Below are positions 1-11,338 of a stretch of DNA of 64,000 bases, piece after piece (position 1 is the stretch's first letter; each line of letters begins with the position of its first letter). The position numbers were made by a program, and so were the translations under genes. The notes below the pieces were generated by a model. That model worked only from the letters and a program-made list of their open reading frames with translations. It was not told the DNA's origin and did not search any database. Source of the DNA: Hedera helix (taxonomy: Eukaryota > Streptophyta > Magnoliopsida > Apiales > Araliaceae); assembly GCA_947179155.2 (NCBI GenBank), contig OX359273.1:10281501-10345500 (forward strand), in the 5' to 3' direction.

Positions 1-735
1 AATATTATTTAATTTGATTAAAGTTATTGATTGTACATTATAATTTAAAATTCTAAGATGTTTTAGATATTAATTGATAATTTGTTTTTTTATAATAAAA
101 ATTTATTATTAATTTTTTAAATTAAGTTAAAATATTTTTAAATTTAAAATTGAGATACATTTAATAATTTTAGTCAACATAATTATGAATATTGTAAATT
201 ACTTAAAATATCACTACTAATGTTAAGATTTATTTTTAACTAATTTTTAATGAATTATATTAATTTTGAGTTTAAAAATATCTTAAATTAACTATAAAAA
301 TTAATAATAATTTTATAATTTAAAATAGAAAAAATATTTTATTATTTATTTAAGAGTTTCAGTTATAATCTAAATATTACCAAACTAAGTCTGGTATTTA
401 ATAAATATAAAATTCTATTAAGGTGAGTAACTGAACGTAATCTAAATGTAAGGAATCTAAAAAGATGATTTAAATAAATATAAAACTATATTAAGAAAAC
501 AATGTAAATGTAAAAGTTATTTGATAAGGACCTATTTTTTATATGCTTTTATTTTTTAGGTTATGTTCAAAGGTTTTTAATATTCCCCTACAGATAATAT
601 TCCGTTAAAGATGTTAATTATAGTTATGATGATCCATAATTTAAAAATATTTATCAAAAGCGGTCATAAACACAAATGATGAACCAAAATTCGTGAGTTG
701 ACTCGGACCGTGAGCACTTCCAAGAAAGAGGGGGA
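1..735. other. AT-rich intergenic DNA
   Basis: No convincing gene is seen. The stretch is strongly AT-rich with many short A and T runs, and the open frames in it are short and lack codon structure. Confidence 0.6.
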
Positions 736-1154
736 GTAATGGTCTGTTCGGAAATTATTTTATTTTATTTTATTTAAAGTTAAAATTTTAATAGATTTAT
801 AAATAAAAATATTCTGTATTATTTTTATTTATAAGTTGAGAATTATAAGTATTAGTTATAGATGTATTCAGTTAATAATTACTTATAATTTATAATAAAA
901 TATAAAAATTACTAAAATATCATTTAATAAGAACATTAAAAATATAAAAGAGTGCATTTCTCTCATTTCATAGTCGTTAACTAACTTAAAAAAATAATTT
1001 TTATAAGTCATTTTTTTTAAGTGACATATCATTACTTATTTTATTTTTTTGACCTTTTTTTTAACTTATAAATAGAAGAAAAAAAAAGTTACTGCCAAAC
1101 AGTTTTTCTAACTTAACTTATAAATTAAGTTAAGTAGCTTCCGAACAGGCCATT
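736..1154. mobile_element. MITE with GGYCTGTTCGGAA-type ends
   Basis: The left end reads AATGGTCTGTTCGGAA and the right end, on the other strand, reads CAATGGCCTGTTCGGAA, so the element has terminal inverted repeats of about 16 bp. GGGGGA occurs directly outside both ends (730-735 and 1155-1160) and may be the target duplication. The interior is AT-rich and non-coding. The superfamily is uncertain because the duplication length is not diagnostic. Confidence 0.55.
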
Positions 1155-1204
1155 GGGGGACAAGTATTTCATCCATGTAACCGCCAATCAAGGTCACTCG
1201 TGAC

Positions 1205-1220
1205 AAGTCTATAAATGAAC
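1205..1220 (+). promoter_or_regulatory. Possible TATA box upstream of the 1403 exon
   Basis: CTATAAATGA lies about 190 bp before the candidate start codon at 1403. It is followed by a C/A-rich stretch that looks like a plant 5' leader. No transcript evidence is available here. Confidence 0.35.
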
Positions 1221-1402
1221 CTAAACTAGTGAACCAAAAATTCACAACCTTTTCCTTCTAACAATTACTTGCACTGATTCCATTTACACAAAACCTTCAA
1301 ACCGAGCTATAAAATGTAGTACTAGCTATCATCAAATAACTTAATCTTTTCACTCTCTTTGTAGTGACAAAAATTTCTCTGATCAAAATTTCTGCAACTG
1401 TC

Positions 1403-1528
1403 ATGGAGCCAAAAACAGTAGAAACAACGGGGTCAAAGGCCGATTCCGCCGCAGCCGGTGGCAGAGTAACAGAACAAACAGTCCCTAACGTCGACCAATC
1501 AATGGCAAATGACGGTGACCTTGATGAG
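1403..1528 (+). CDS. Candidate first coding exon, product not recognised
   Basis: An ATG at 1403 opens 42 codons rich in Ser, Ala, Thr, Glu and Asp, giving a hydrophilic, probably disordered N-terminus with no motif I recognise. The frame reaches GAG followed by GTGATT, a plausible splice donor, so the exon would end at 1528 in phase 0. A TATA-like box and leader lie upstream. A hAT MITE sits about 110 bp downstream, inside the supposed intron. The next coding sequence downstream, the transporter at 5055, has an open frame extending upstream to an acceptor-like TGCAG at 5011-5015, also in phase 0. This exon could therefore be an alternative N-terminus of that gene. Equally it could be the remnant of another gene or chance. 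Confidence 0.3.
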
Positions 1529-1640
1529 GTGATTTTTGGATGTTACCACTTACCTCCTTTTTTTTCTCTTTTTTATTAGGAGCTCTGATATGATATATTT
1601 AGTCGGTACGATTTTTTTTTACTTTCTTGGATATTACACG

Positions 1641-2025
1641 CAATATTTAGAAAATCGGACCGGTCATCGAACCGAAAAAATTACCGGGTGGATGGGTCAA
1701 TGGTCTAACCAGTGGTCGAACCGTTATTGAACCAGTGACGTCATAAATACATAAAAAAATATATTATTAATAATTAATAAAAATTTAAAATATTTAATTT
1801 TTTATAAGATAAAATATAGTAAAATAATGTTATAATATTATTAAAAATATTTTTGTAAAAAAAAAAAAAACTTGAAAACTGGTTCAACTACCGGTTGAAC
1901 ACGGTCAACCGGTTTTTGACCGGATCGTTGATTTTCGGTTTTTTGACAAGACCGAACCGGAAAATCGACTAGTTCCGGTCGAACCGCTGTCCGACCGCCG
2001 GTCCGGTCCGATTTTTTTAACATTG
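1641..2025. mobile_element. hAT-type MITE, 385 bp, TSD ATTACACG
   Basis: The element begins CAATATTTAGAAAATCGGAC and its other end reads CAATGTTAAAAAAATCGGAC on the opposite strand, giving an inverted repeat of about 25 bp with a few mismatches. ATTACACG flanks it on both sides (1633-1640, 2026-2033). Eight base pairs is the hAT target length. Subterminal regions hold many ACCGG/GAACCG motifs, the usual kind of transposase-binding clusters. There is no coding capacity, so it depends on a transposase elsewhere. Confidence 0.85.
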
Positions 2026-2033
2026 ATTACACG

Positions 2034-2657
2034 TACTAATTTAATGCTGTTAAATGTTTTTTAAGAAAATAAGATTGTGACATGTATTAAAATTGAGTAG
2101 GATTATAAGATTGATCTAAAATATTAAATAATTACAATATTATCGACTATAATTATTTAAGTAACTTGTAATTAAAAAAATAGATATAAAAAATTACAAG
2201 ATATTATATCTATATTGGATGACTGGTCTGTAGGTAACTGTTTTTTCTTTTATTCAACAATGAATTTCTTTCAACTTTTTTTAGACATTGAACGTGCTTA
2301 CACTTTTTTTTCGCTTTTCTTTTTAAATTATTTTATCATTTTTAATTTTTAAAAATTAACTTAAAATATTTTCAAATTTAAAATTAAAAAAATATATTAA
2401 AATTATAAAATAATAAAGTTTATAATGAATAATATTTTTATATATAGTTTTGATTATTTATCATTGTATTGATTAAAATAAAAAAATTTTATGTTAATTT
2501 TGAATTTAAAAATATCTTAAATTAATTTTAAAAAATAAATAATAATCAAATAATTAAGAAAGTCGATGCTCTTTTTTATGTTTGTGGGCCCGAGGCAACA
2601 GTTTTTTTTATTTGTTTCATAACTAGAGTCATAGTTTGACTCTTTAAAAATAACATG
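2034..2657. other. AT-rich intergenic DNA
   Basis: No gene seen. Runs of A/T and short imperfect repeats only. Confidence 0.55.
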
Positions 2658-2855
2658 CTGACTTCTAAAATTAAAATTAATGTGATTCATGTAAGTATTT
2701 AAAATGAACAAAATTGTTATAAATTATAATTTTAAGAATAGTTTATTTTTTTAAAGTTAATAATTTTATATATTTTCAAAATTAAAATTTATGTAATTCA
2801 TTCAAGTTTAAAAATAACAAATTTTAAACCTCTTGTATATCACATAAAAAAAGAG
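2658..2855. repeat. Direct repeat, copy 1 (198 bp)
   Basis: This AT-rich segment recurs almost unchanged at 3023-3221 in the same orientation. The copies start at CTGACTTCTAAAA and end at CACATAAAAAAAGAG. They bracket 167 bp of unrelated sequence. Confidence 0.85.
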
Positions 2856-3022
2856 ACTGCAACTTGAATTAGACCTATATGAATAAAATTATATCCTTTA
2901 AGTCTATGTTTTTTAATAACTTCATTAGTTAATAAAGAGCAATTTTCATGTTCTTTATTAATAGCATAAACCTTTTCAACAGTTTTAACATTATAATCAG
3001 ACTTGAAATTATCCGAAAAAGT
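2856..3022 (-). pseudogene. Fragment resembling a caulimovirid-type movement protein
   Basis: The minus strand carries an open stretch of about 55 codons between the two direct repeats. The residue pattern, a basic segment followed by an HIGL-type hydrophobic core, resembles the movement-protein region of endogenous plant pararetroviruses and related sequences. I identify it by pattern only. No start, coat, protease or reverse transcriptase is nearby, so it is a short non-functional relic. It might instead come from another repeat family that shares this domain. Confidence 0.35.
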
Positions 3023-3221
3023 CTGACTTCTAAAATTAAAATTAATGTGATTCATGTAAGTATTTAAAATGAACAAAATTGTTATAAATTATAATTTTAA
3101 GAATAGTTTATTTTTTTAAAGTTAATAATTTTAAATATTTTCAAAATTAAAATTTATGTAATGCATTCAAGTTTAAAAATAACAAATTTTAAACCTCCTG
3201 TATATCACATAAAAAAAAGAG
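3023..3221. repeat. Direct repeat, copy 2 (199 bp)
   Basis: Second copy of the 2658-2855 segment, with a few substitutions and one extra A in the final A run. Confidence 0.85.
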
Positions 3222-3249
3222 TCTTATTTGCTTAGTTTCAGTTATTAAG

Positions 3250-3277
3250 AATATATATATATATATATATATATATT
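3250..3277. repeat. AT microsatellite
   Basis: Uninterrupted AT dinucleotide run of about 28 bp. Confidence 0.9.
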
Positions 3278-3742
3278 GTTATTTTTCTTTCATATTTTAT
3301 TCTTATATATAACGAGTGTTTATTTAGTGATGATATGATAGTGAAGCCATGTTGATAAAAAAAACTTCAGAATATTATGGCATTTACATTATTATGACTT
3401 AAAATAAGAGTTTTTTTTTTTTTGTGGAACAATTTTTTTCTAGAGATTTTTTGTAGAACCAAGAGAGTAACTAATAGTATATTTTTAGTATAAATTACTA
3501 TATTAATAAATATTTAATTAAAATTAAATAAATTTATATCAATTTAAATTTAATTTATGAAGATTTTATATGCATAAAATAAACACAAAACATTGTGCAT
3601 AAACAATATTAAAAAAAGAAAAGAAATATAAATATGAAACCTAACATTTAATTTTAAGTCATTTAGTCAAAAAAAATCACATATAGCCGCACTATTTCTT
3701 TTTGTGATGTGGCGCACTAAAAATCAAATAAATGAAAATTTT

Positions 3743-3896
3743 TATGCGGACATAATAATTTGATATAAAAATTGAACATAAATTTTTTATAATTTTACTT
3801 ATTTGTATTTTGATTCTTAATTAGAGTTAAAATATAAATAAATAAAATTAAAAAATATTATATTTAATTTTTATGTTCAATTATCATGTCCGTATA
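3743..3896. mobile_element. Fold-back MITE-like inverted repeat
   Basis: The left arm, TATGCGGACATAATAATT onward, pairs with the right arm that ends AATTATCATGTCCGTATA. Both arms continue through a TTGAACATAAA segment, giving arms of roughly 45 bp around an AT-rich loop. No clear target duplication was found. The surrounding 3278-3930 bases are AT-rich and contain nothing else I can support. Confidence 0.5.
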
Positions 3897-5015
3897 GAGC
3901 TCCAAATAAATTAGCCAGTGGGCATCAGTTGAGCATAGGCCACTGTTGGGTGCTGCCTCTTTCTCTATATCACACACTAAAACACGCACATATACCCACT
4001 ATTCAGGAGATCAAATTTTCTATAATAAAATTTTCATCTATTTTTGTTACAAGACTTATAATCATATTTTGTAGGGTTTATAATGACAGTTTATTTCGTC
4101 ATTGTAGTCTTATTCTATAGCAACGGGATAAATTATAGTTATAAATCTCAAAAATTACTCCTCGTAACAAATACAGACAAATTTTGTTAGATTTGAAGCC
4201 GCTATCCAGATGCCCTTCCATCTATGTTTCTTCAATCTTGAAATTACCTGTAAAATCTCTGAATAATACCCTTTCAACCTTGGCTTCTAAGATGATAGAG
4301 CTTAGCTACCTAAACTCAGAAAGAATCACCATTTTTTCATAGTTTGTTTTCTCTCTTTTTCAGTTTTCTACGCAAATACTCCTCTTTCTTTACTCTAGTG
4401 TCTTGAAAGTACTGTTGGTATTCTTAAATGTCAATGTCTTTCTATGGGTACAGGGACCTCAAGTAATTTATAAGACTGGGGATGCTTCTATGATTATAAT
4501 ATTATTCTAATGCAATTTATTGTTTTATGGCGAATCTGGATAGACCCATCTTGACTATGGAGTTAATTTTTGATTATTTGGTTATTAATTTTGATTTTCT
4601 GGAGAATGTATGATTGAGTTTGTTTATTTGAGTGGTTATGCTCATCAGGTAGAATAAATTGACTAATCTTTCCGTTTACTTTTGATCTTTCTTGAAAGTT
4701 ATGTTGTCTGTTTTATTGTACCTTCTTTAATTAATTGTGCCATATTTCTGTTTTTAATTCTAGTGAGATTCTGAGTTCTCTGTAGTAGTTTGATTTGCAG
4801 GGAAGTATGTTCATTGAACCTGATAAACCCATTTTGTGCTCTCTTTGATTTTACTTGATTCATGGTTAATTGAAAATTTTGCTTATTTTATTTTATGATT
4901 GGTAAGGATACTGCCTTGGTTTTAAAATTTAAAGCCTTTAGTGGAGTTTCTGTTTTAATGTGAAATGAGCTGAAACCCACTTTTTTGTTTTGATGAGATC
5001 TTATACTAAGTGCAG
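3897..5015 (+). promoter_or_regulatory. Probable promoter, leader and 5' intron of the transporter gene
   Basis: This stretch carries T-rich, moderately complex plant leader-like sequence and several TTTCAG/TTGCAG acceptor-like sites, ending with ACTAAGTGCAG at 5005-5015 directly before the conserved N-terminal coding frame. Plant PUT/LAT-type polyamine transporter genes commonly have an intron in the 5' leader and an intronless coding region. A leader intron ending near 5015 fits that. The transcription start cannot be placed. Confidence 0.4.
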
Positions 5016-5054
5016 AAATTAAGGAATACGGCTAATAGGCCACCTTCCTTTGAA

Positions 5055-6480
5055 ATGGGGGAAAATAATGGTGCACAATATGTGGGGATTGATGAAGTTC
5101 CTTCGCCTATGGCAGGCAATGCTAGGAAAATCTCACTTTTACCCCTTGTTTTCCTCATCTTCTATGAGGTATCAGGAGGGCCATTTGGTGTTGAGGACAG
5201 TGTGAAGGCAGCTGGTCCGCTTTTAGCACTTTTAGGATTTTTAGTATTTCCATTCATATGGAGCATTCCTGAAGCATTGATAACGGCTGAGATGGGTACA
5301 ATGTTCCCGGAAAATGCTGGCTATGTGGTTTGGGTTTCGTCGGGTTTGGGTCCCTATTGGGGATTTCAGCAAGGTTGGATGAAATGGCTTAGTAGGGTTA
5401 TTGATAATGCTCTCTACCCGATTTTGTTTCTTGACTATTTAAAATTGAGGATCCCTGCTGTAGGTAGTGGTGTTCCAAGAGCTGCAGCAGTGTTGGTTTT
5501 AACCGCTGTTCTTACTTTTATGAACTATAGAGGTATGACTATAGACTATAGTGGGCTGGGTTGCTGTTCTATTAGGTGTTTTCTCCATTCTTCCTTTCAT
5601 AGTTATGGGATTTGTTGCAATTCCTAAGTTAAAGCCTAAAAGATGGTTGGTGGTAGATCTACATGGCGTGAAGTGGAATTTGTATCTAAACAATCTTTTT
5701 TGGAATCTTAATTATTGGGATTCTATAAGTACACTTGCTGGAGAGGTGCACAACCCAAAGAAGACTCTGCCAAAGGCTTTGTTTTATTCTTTGATTCTAG
5801 TCGTTCTTTGCTACTTTTTTCCTCTTCTAGTTGGCATTGGTGCTATTCCACTCGAACGTGACTTGTGGGAAGATGGCTATTTCAAAGATATTGCTAAAAT
5901 ACTAGGAGGGGCATGGTTGAGATCGTGGATTCAGGCAGCTGCTGCAATGTCAAATATGGGAATGTTTTTGGCTGAGATAAGCAGCGACTCTTTCCAACTT
6001 CTTGGTATGGCTGAAAGAGGGATGCTTCCTGAGTTCTTTGCCAATAGATCTAGGTATGGAACTTCACTAATTGGTATTTTATTCTCAGCATCCGGTTTCA
6101 GTTTGCTTTCATGGATGAACTTTCAAGAGATATTAGCAGCAGAAAACTTTTTGTACTGCATTGGAATGATTTTGGAGTTCATAGCTTTTGTACGGTTAAG
6201 GATGAAATACCCTGCTGCATCTCGACCATATAAGATACCCATAGGAACTGTTGGAGCCATTCTAATGTGTATTCCTCCAACCATATTGATTTGCGTAGTG
6301 TTGGCTATTTCATCTCTCAAAGTCATGGTTGTAAGCCTTGTTGCCATCCTTATTGGGCTAGTGCTTCAGCCCTGCCTGAAGCAGATTGAGAAAGAGAGAT
6401 TGCTCAAGTTCTCCACAAGTTCTGATCTCCCAGAGATTCATCGTGTTACTAATGGGAGCACTCAATCCTTAGTTTATTAA
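5055..6480 (+). pseudogene. Polyamine/L-type amino-acid transporter (PUT/RMV1-like), frameshifted
   Basis: The protein belongs to the plant PUT (polyamine uptake transporter, LAT/RMV1-type) group of the APC amino acid-polyamine permease superfamily, normally a 12-helix membrane carrier of about 470-530 residues for polyamines and paraquat. The first part (5055 to about 5550) has the family hallmarks FYEVSGGPFGVEDSV, PFIWSIPEALITAEMGTMFPEN and YWGFQQGWMKWLS. The second part (from 5551, another frame, to TAA at 6478-6480) has LFWNLNYWDSISTLAGEV, MFLAEISSDSFQLLGMAERGMLPE, RLRMKYPAASRPYKIP and QPCLKQ. The frames join at a tandem GACTATA GACTATA (5537-5550), a 7-bp excess that ends the first frame about 25 codons later. 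All else looks intact and well conserved, so loss of function is recent. In LSRVIDNALYP, an Arg stands where relatives I recall have Gly. A sequencing error cannot be excluded. Confidence 0.85.
5537..5550 (+). repeat. 7-bp tandem duplication causing the transporter frameshift
   Basis: GACTATA occurs twice head to tail. With one copy the reading frame runs straight through the conserved helix that follows. The neighbouring G allows the pair to be read as two copies of the 8-bp word GACTATAG minus one central base, as expected of a hAT excision footprint. Confidence 0.85.
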
Positions 6481-7064
6481 AATATCCTGGTTCTCTTAGT
6501 GGGAAATCAAAGTCCTACCGTTCTACACATCACCAATGCATGTCTTTCTATGCTCTTAATCTGCTGAGAAAATCCGCTACAACGGTGAAAGCTGTCAATG
6601 AAGGAAATTTTATTCCTTAGCCATGTCCTGAGAGGGTTCCTTTCGTATCACATTAGATGTTGCTAGTTTAGATGTTTGTCCATGGCTGTTAGCTATTTTG
6701 TCATCATTGTATTAGTAGCAATGTTTAGTAATAACTTTGTCAATTGTATGATGAAGCTGTATGATTTGAATCTTAATTCTTAGATACAAAACAGTCTATT
6801 CAGAAATCAGCTAGTCAGACTTTCTTTAAATTTATCTTTTTGTTAAATTATATACCTGATTTAGTAGTGCTTGTTATACAATATAGCTCTAGATTGTCTT
6901 TTCTTTATTGTCAGTGGTATCTTGAATGACTCATTTTATACTTGGTGAATTTCTTAAATTTTTAAATCAGGTTTCTCCGTCATTAATATTGATTTATCAT
7001 TCAATAAATAAACGATCGAAAAAGGATCCGCTAATTACTAATATTAATCCAATTCTAACGTTTC
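6481..7064 (+). other. 3' flank of the transporter gene
   Basis: This stretch probably holds the 3' untranslated region (to around 6.8-6.9 kb), with several AT-rich polyadenylation-like words. No further coding sequence is seen. Confidence 0.4.
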
Positions 7065-8133
7065 TTAGGTTGTGTTTGATAAAATTAGTTATTAAGATCT
7101 GAACAGTTTAGACATCTGAATAATATAGAGCATCTGAATGGAATTGTATCTGAATGAAAAAATGTTGTTTGATAATTATTTTTTTCAAAATGTCTGAATA
7201 AAAGTATTTTACTATTTTATCCCTATGTACAAAAATATTAAAAAAACAAAAAACAAAATGAAACAAAAAACAAAGCAGCCTGGCAATCTTCTTCTTCTCC
7301 CTCATCTCCCCGCCCCACCCCTCCCCCCGCCGCCGTCCCCACCCCCGTCTTCCCCCTCCTCCTCCCCCCGCCGCCGTCCCCCTCCTCCTCCCCCATCCCC
7401 GCCGCCCCCACCCCAGCCGTCCCCCTCTTCTTCCCCCCTCCCCCCGCCGTCGTCCCCCTCCCGCTCCTCCTCCCCCATCCCCACCCCACCCGCACCCTCC
7501 TCCCTTCTCCCCCCACTCCCGAAGCCCACCTCCTCCCCCCGCCGCCGCCCCCACCCCCGTCGTCCCCCTCCTCCTCCCCCTCCGCGCCCCCCCGCCCCCC
7601 CCCCCCTCCTTCTTCCTCGTCGTCCCCGCCCCACCCTCGTCGTCCCCCTCCTCCTCCCTCCTCTTCCCCCTTCCCGCCCCACCACTCCTGCTGCTCCGGG
7701 CTCCCCCTCCCCCACCCTTCCCCCTCCCCCGCTCCTGCTCCCCAGCGCCCTCCTTCCCCCTCCCCAGATCTGGTGTGCAAGGTGATGGTGTGGTGCCTGG
7801 TGACGTGGTGGCGTGGTGGTGGTGGTCGGGTGACGTGGTGGCGTGGTGGTGGGGGTCTGGTGGCGTGGTCTGGTGATGGCATGGTGGTGATGTGTGTGGT
7901 GATATGATTGGGGGATAGAATAGGAAAATAATAATATTAAGGAGGGTATTTTTGTCCAAAAAATAACAATATTTATTCAGACTTACCTCTTAATTATTTA
8001 GACTTGATTTTGTATCTTAACCGGTTAGAGGCATTAAGAGGTCAAAAAAAAAAAAAACAAACAACCATCTGCCTCTTACCGAATAAGAGACAGCCTATTA
8101 AGAGCTATTAAGAGGTAAACAAACACACCCTTA
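7065..8133. mobile_element. hAT-like non-autonomous element, degraded ends
   Basis: The left end TTAGGTTGTGTTTGATAA and the right end, read from the other strand, TAAGGGTGTGTTTGTTTA form an imperfect terminal inverted repeat of the TAGGGTGTGTTTG kind common in plant hAT MITEs. Subterminal repeats (ATCTGAAT on the left, TATTAAGAG on the right) are typical. I found no matching 8-bp duplication, so the ends have decayed or are misplaced. The interior is low-complexity and not coding. Confidence 0.5.
7285..7770. repeat. Pyrimidine-rich GC tract, about 480 bp
   Basis: The plus strand is nearly all C and T, made of CCCCCTCCTCCTCCCC and CCGCCGTCCCC-like words. The minus strand therefore has dense runs of three to six G. 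Proline- or glycine-rich open frames on both strands are by-products of this composition. It lies inside the hAT-like element and is immediately followed by a G/T-rich block at 7775-7900, where the asymmetry flips to the other strand. Confidence 0.85.
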
Positions 8134-8162
8134 CTTTGTAGTAAAATTATTGTGATATCGAG

Positions 8163-9383
<1,221 letters not shown>

Positions 9384-11201
9384 TTAGCACTCCCTGATTT
9401 TGATAAAGTATTTGAAGTGAACTGTGATGCATCAGGGATCGGCATCGGTGGAGTATTGAGTCAGGCGGGTCGGCCAGTGGCATTCTTCAGTGAGAAGTTG
9501 TCAGGATCGAAGAAGAATTACTCTACATATGATCTGGAGTTCTACGCCCTAGTTCAGTCTTTGAAACATTGGCGTCATTACCTGATACAACGGGAGTTTA
9601 TTCTCTTTACCGACCATGAAGCTTTGAAGTATATCAATGGTCAGCATAAGCTGAGCCGAAGGCATGCCAAGTGGGTGGCATACTTGCAGGAATTCACCTT
9701 TACACTTCGGCATCAAGCAGGAAGTCTAAAATGTGTTGCCGATGCTCTCAGTCGACGCACAGTACTTCTTACTACCATGAGCAATACAATCACTAGGTTT
9801 GAAGTCTTCCCTGATATGTATACAGAAGATCCTTCCTTCGGGAAGATAGTTCGGGAAGTGACGGAAGGTCAACGATGTGACTTCGTCCTGCACAATGGTT
9901 ATCTGTTTAAGGGGCTTCAACTTAGTGTACCAGATTGCTCGCTCAGACAGCAGATAATTGGTGAGCTTCACAATGAGGGTCATTTCGGGAGAGATAAGAC
10001 ACTAGCCCTAGTCTCGACTAGCTACTATTGGCCGAAGCTGTCAGGGGATGTGGCTCGACATGTTGAAAGATGTTATGTCTGTCAGCGATCAAAGGGGGCG
10101 CTCACTAACGCAGGTCTATATACTCCCTTACCCGTACCAGAAGCTTCATGGATAGATGTGAGTATGGATTTTGTGTTGGGATTACCTCGAACTCGGCGGT
10201 CAGTTGATTCTATCTTCATGATAGTAGATCAATTCTCGAAGATGGCTCACTTTATTGCGTGTCGAAAGACCATGGATGCTGACCGAATTGCCAATCTTTA
10301 TTTTCGGGAAATCATCCGATTGCATGGAATTCCAAAGTCAATCACCTCTGATCAGGATACCAAATTTGTCAGTAACTTCTGGAGGAGTTTATGGGGAAAG
10401 TTTGGAACCAAGTTGAACTTCAGTAGTGCTTATCATCCTCAAACCGATGGTCAGACCGAGGTGGTGAACCGAAGTCTAGGCAATATGTTGCAATGTCTGG
10501 TTGGAACAAAGCCGAAGCAGTGGGATCTTGCTTTAGCTCAAGCCGAGTTTGCTTACAACAGGTCTAAAAACAGAACTACAGGGATGAGTCCGTTTGAGAT
10601 TGTCTATGGTCAAAATTCATCAGGAGTTCTGGATTTGTTCCCTATTCCCAAGATCGGACGAGTGCATCCGAAGGCAGATGAGATGGCCGAACACCTTCGG
10701 ACTATTCATAATCAAGTCCGTCTATCTATCATCGAACATAATGCCACCTACAAGGATCAAATCAACCAACGCCGACGTCAAGTACTTTTCGAAGTTGGTG
10801 ATTTTGTTTGGGCTGTTCTGACCCGAGAACGGTTTCCTGTTGGAGAGTACAATAAGCTTAAAGATCGAAAGATCGGCCCGTGTGAGATCCTACAGAAGAT
10901 CAATGATAATGCCTACCGTCTGCGCATACCGAGCCATTTACGGACCTCGGATGTCTTCAATGTCAAACATTTAAGCCCCTGCTTTGACGAAGCCGAAGAC
11001 ACTAATGACAACTCGAGAACGAGTTCTTTTCAACCCGGGGTGACTGATGTAGGAGCATCTGAGCTTGATCATGCTGAGCTTAATCATGCCGATCTATCAG
11101 CTAGCACATTAATGGCTCTACAGTACATGGAGAAAGCGGATCGGGACAAAGTTAAAAGGCACCGATGCCCTCGGGCAAGTAAGATGGGATCGACCTATTA
11201 A
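9384..11201 (+). pseudogene. 5'-truncated Ty3/Gypsy pol (RNase H and integrase)
   Basis: The frame starts abruptly at LALPDFDKVFEVNCDASG, inside the RNase H region (first catalytic Asp codon 9426-9428). It continues through HEALKYI and VADALSRR, the integrase HHCC zinc finger (H-x-H then CYVCQ), and a DDE core with Asp codons at 10167 and 10350 and Glu at 10458 (D-35-E spacing). It ends with a GPY/F-type C-terminal domain (RKIGPCEIL, VFNVKHLSP) and stops at TAA 11199-11201. The gag, protease and reverse transcriptase are missing, because the left junction is the palindromic element ending at 9383. The remaining frame has no internal stop. The lineage is chromovirus-like or a related Gypsy branch, not assigned further. 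The element cannot move on its own. Confidence 0.9.
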
Positions 11202-11211
11202 CCTTAATCTC

Positions 11212-11306
11212 AGGTCGATAATACTCTTCTGGGGACCTTGAGGTCGGGACCGATAATACTCTTTGGGGACCTTGAGGTCGGGATCAATAATGCTCTTCGG
11301 GGACGG
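11212..11306. repeat. Three tandem copies of a ~34-bp unit
   Basis: The unit GGTCGGGACCGATAATACTC, followed by TTCTGGGGACCTTGA, is repeated three times with small changes just after the Gypsy stop codon, in the region before the expected polypurine tract and LTR. Confidence 0.75.
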
Positions 11307-11338
11307 CTTCAGCTCAGACGACTTCAGTCCTTTATTTT

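Noticed and set aside
7108..7959. Long Gly/Arg-rich and Pro-rich open frames on both strands
   Set aside because: They arise from the pyrimidine-rich tract. Several frames on both strands are open at once, and the codon content is pure simple repeat.
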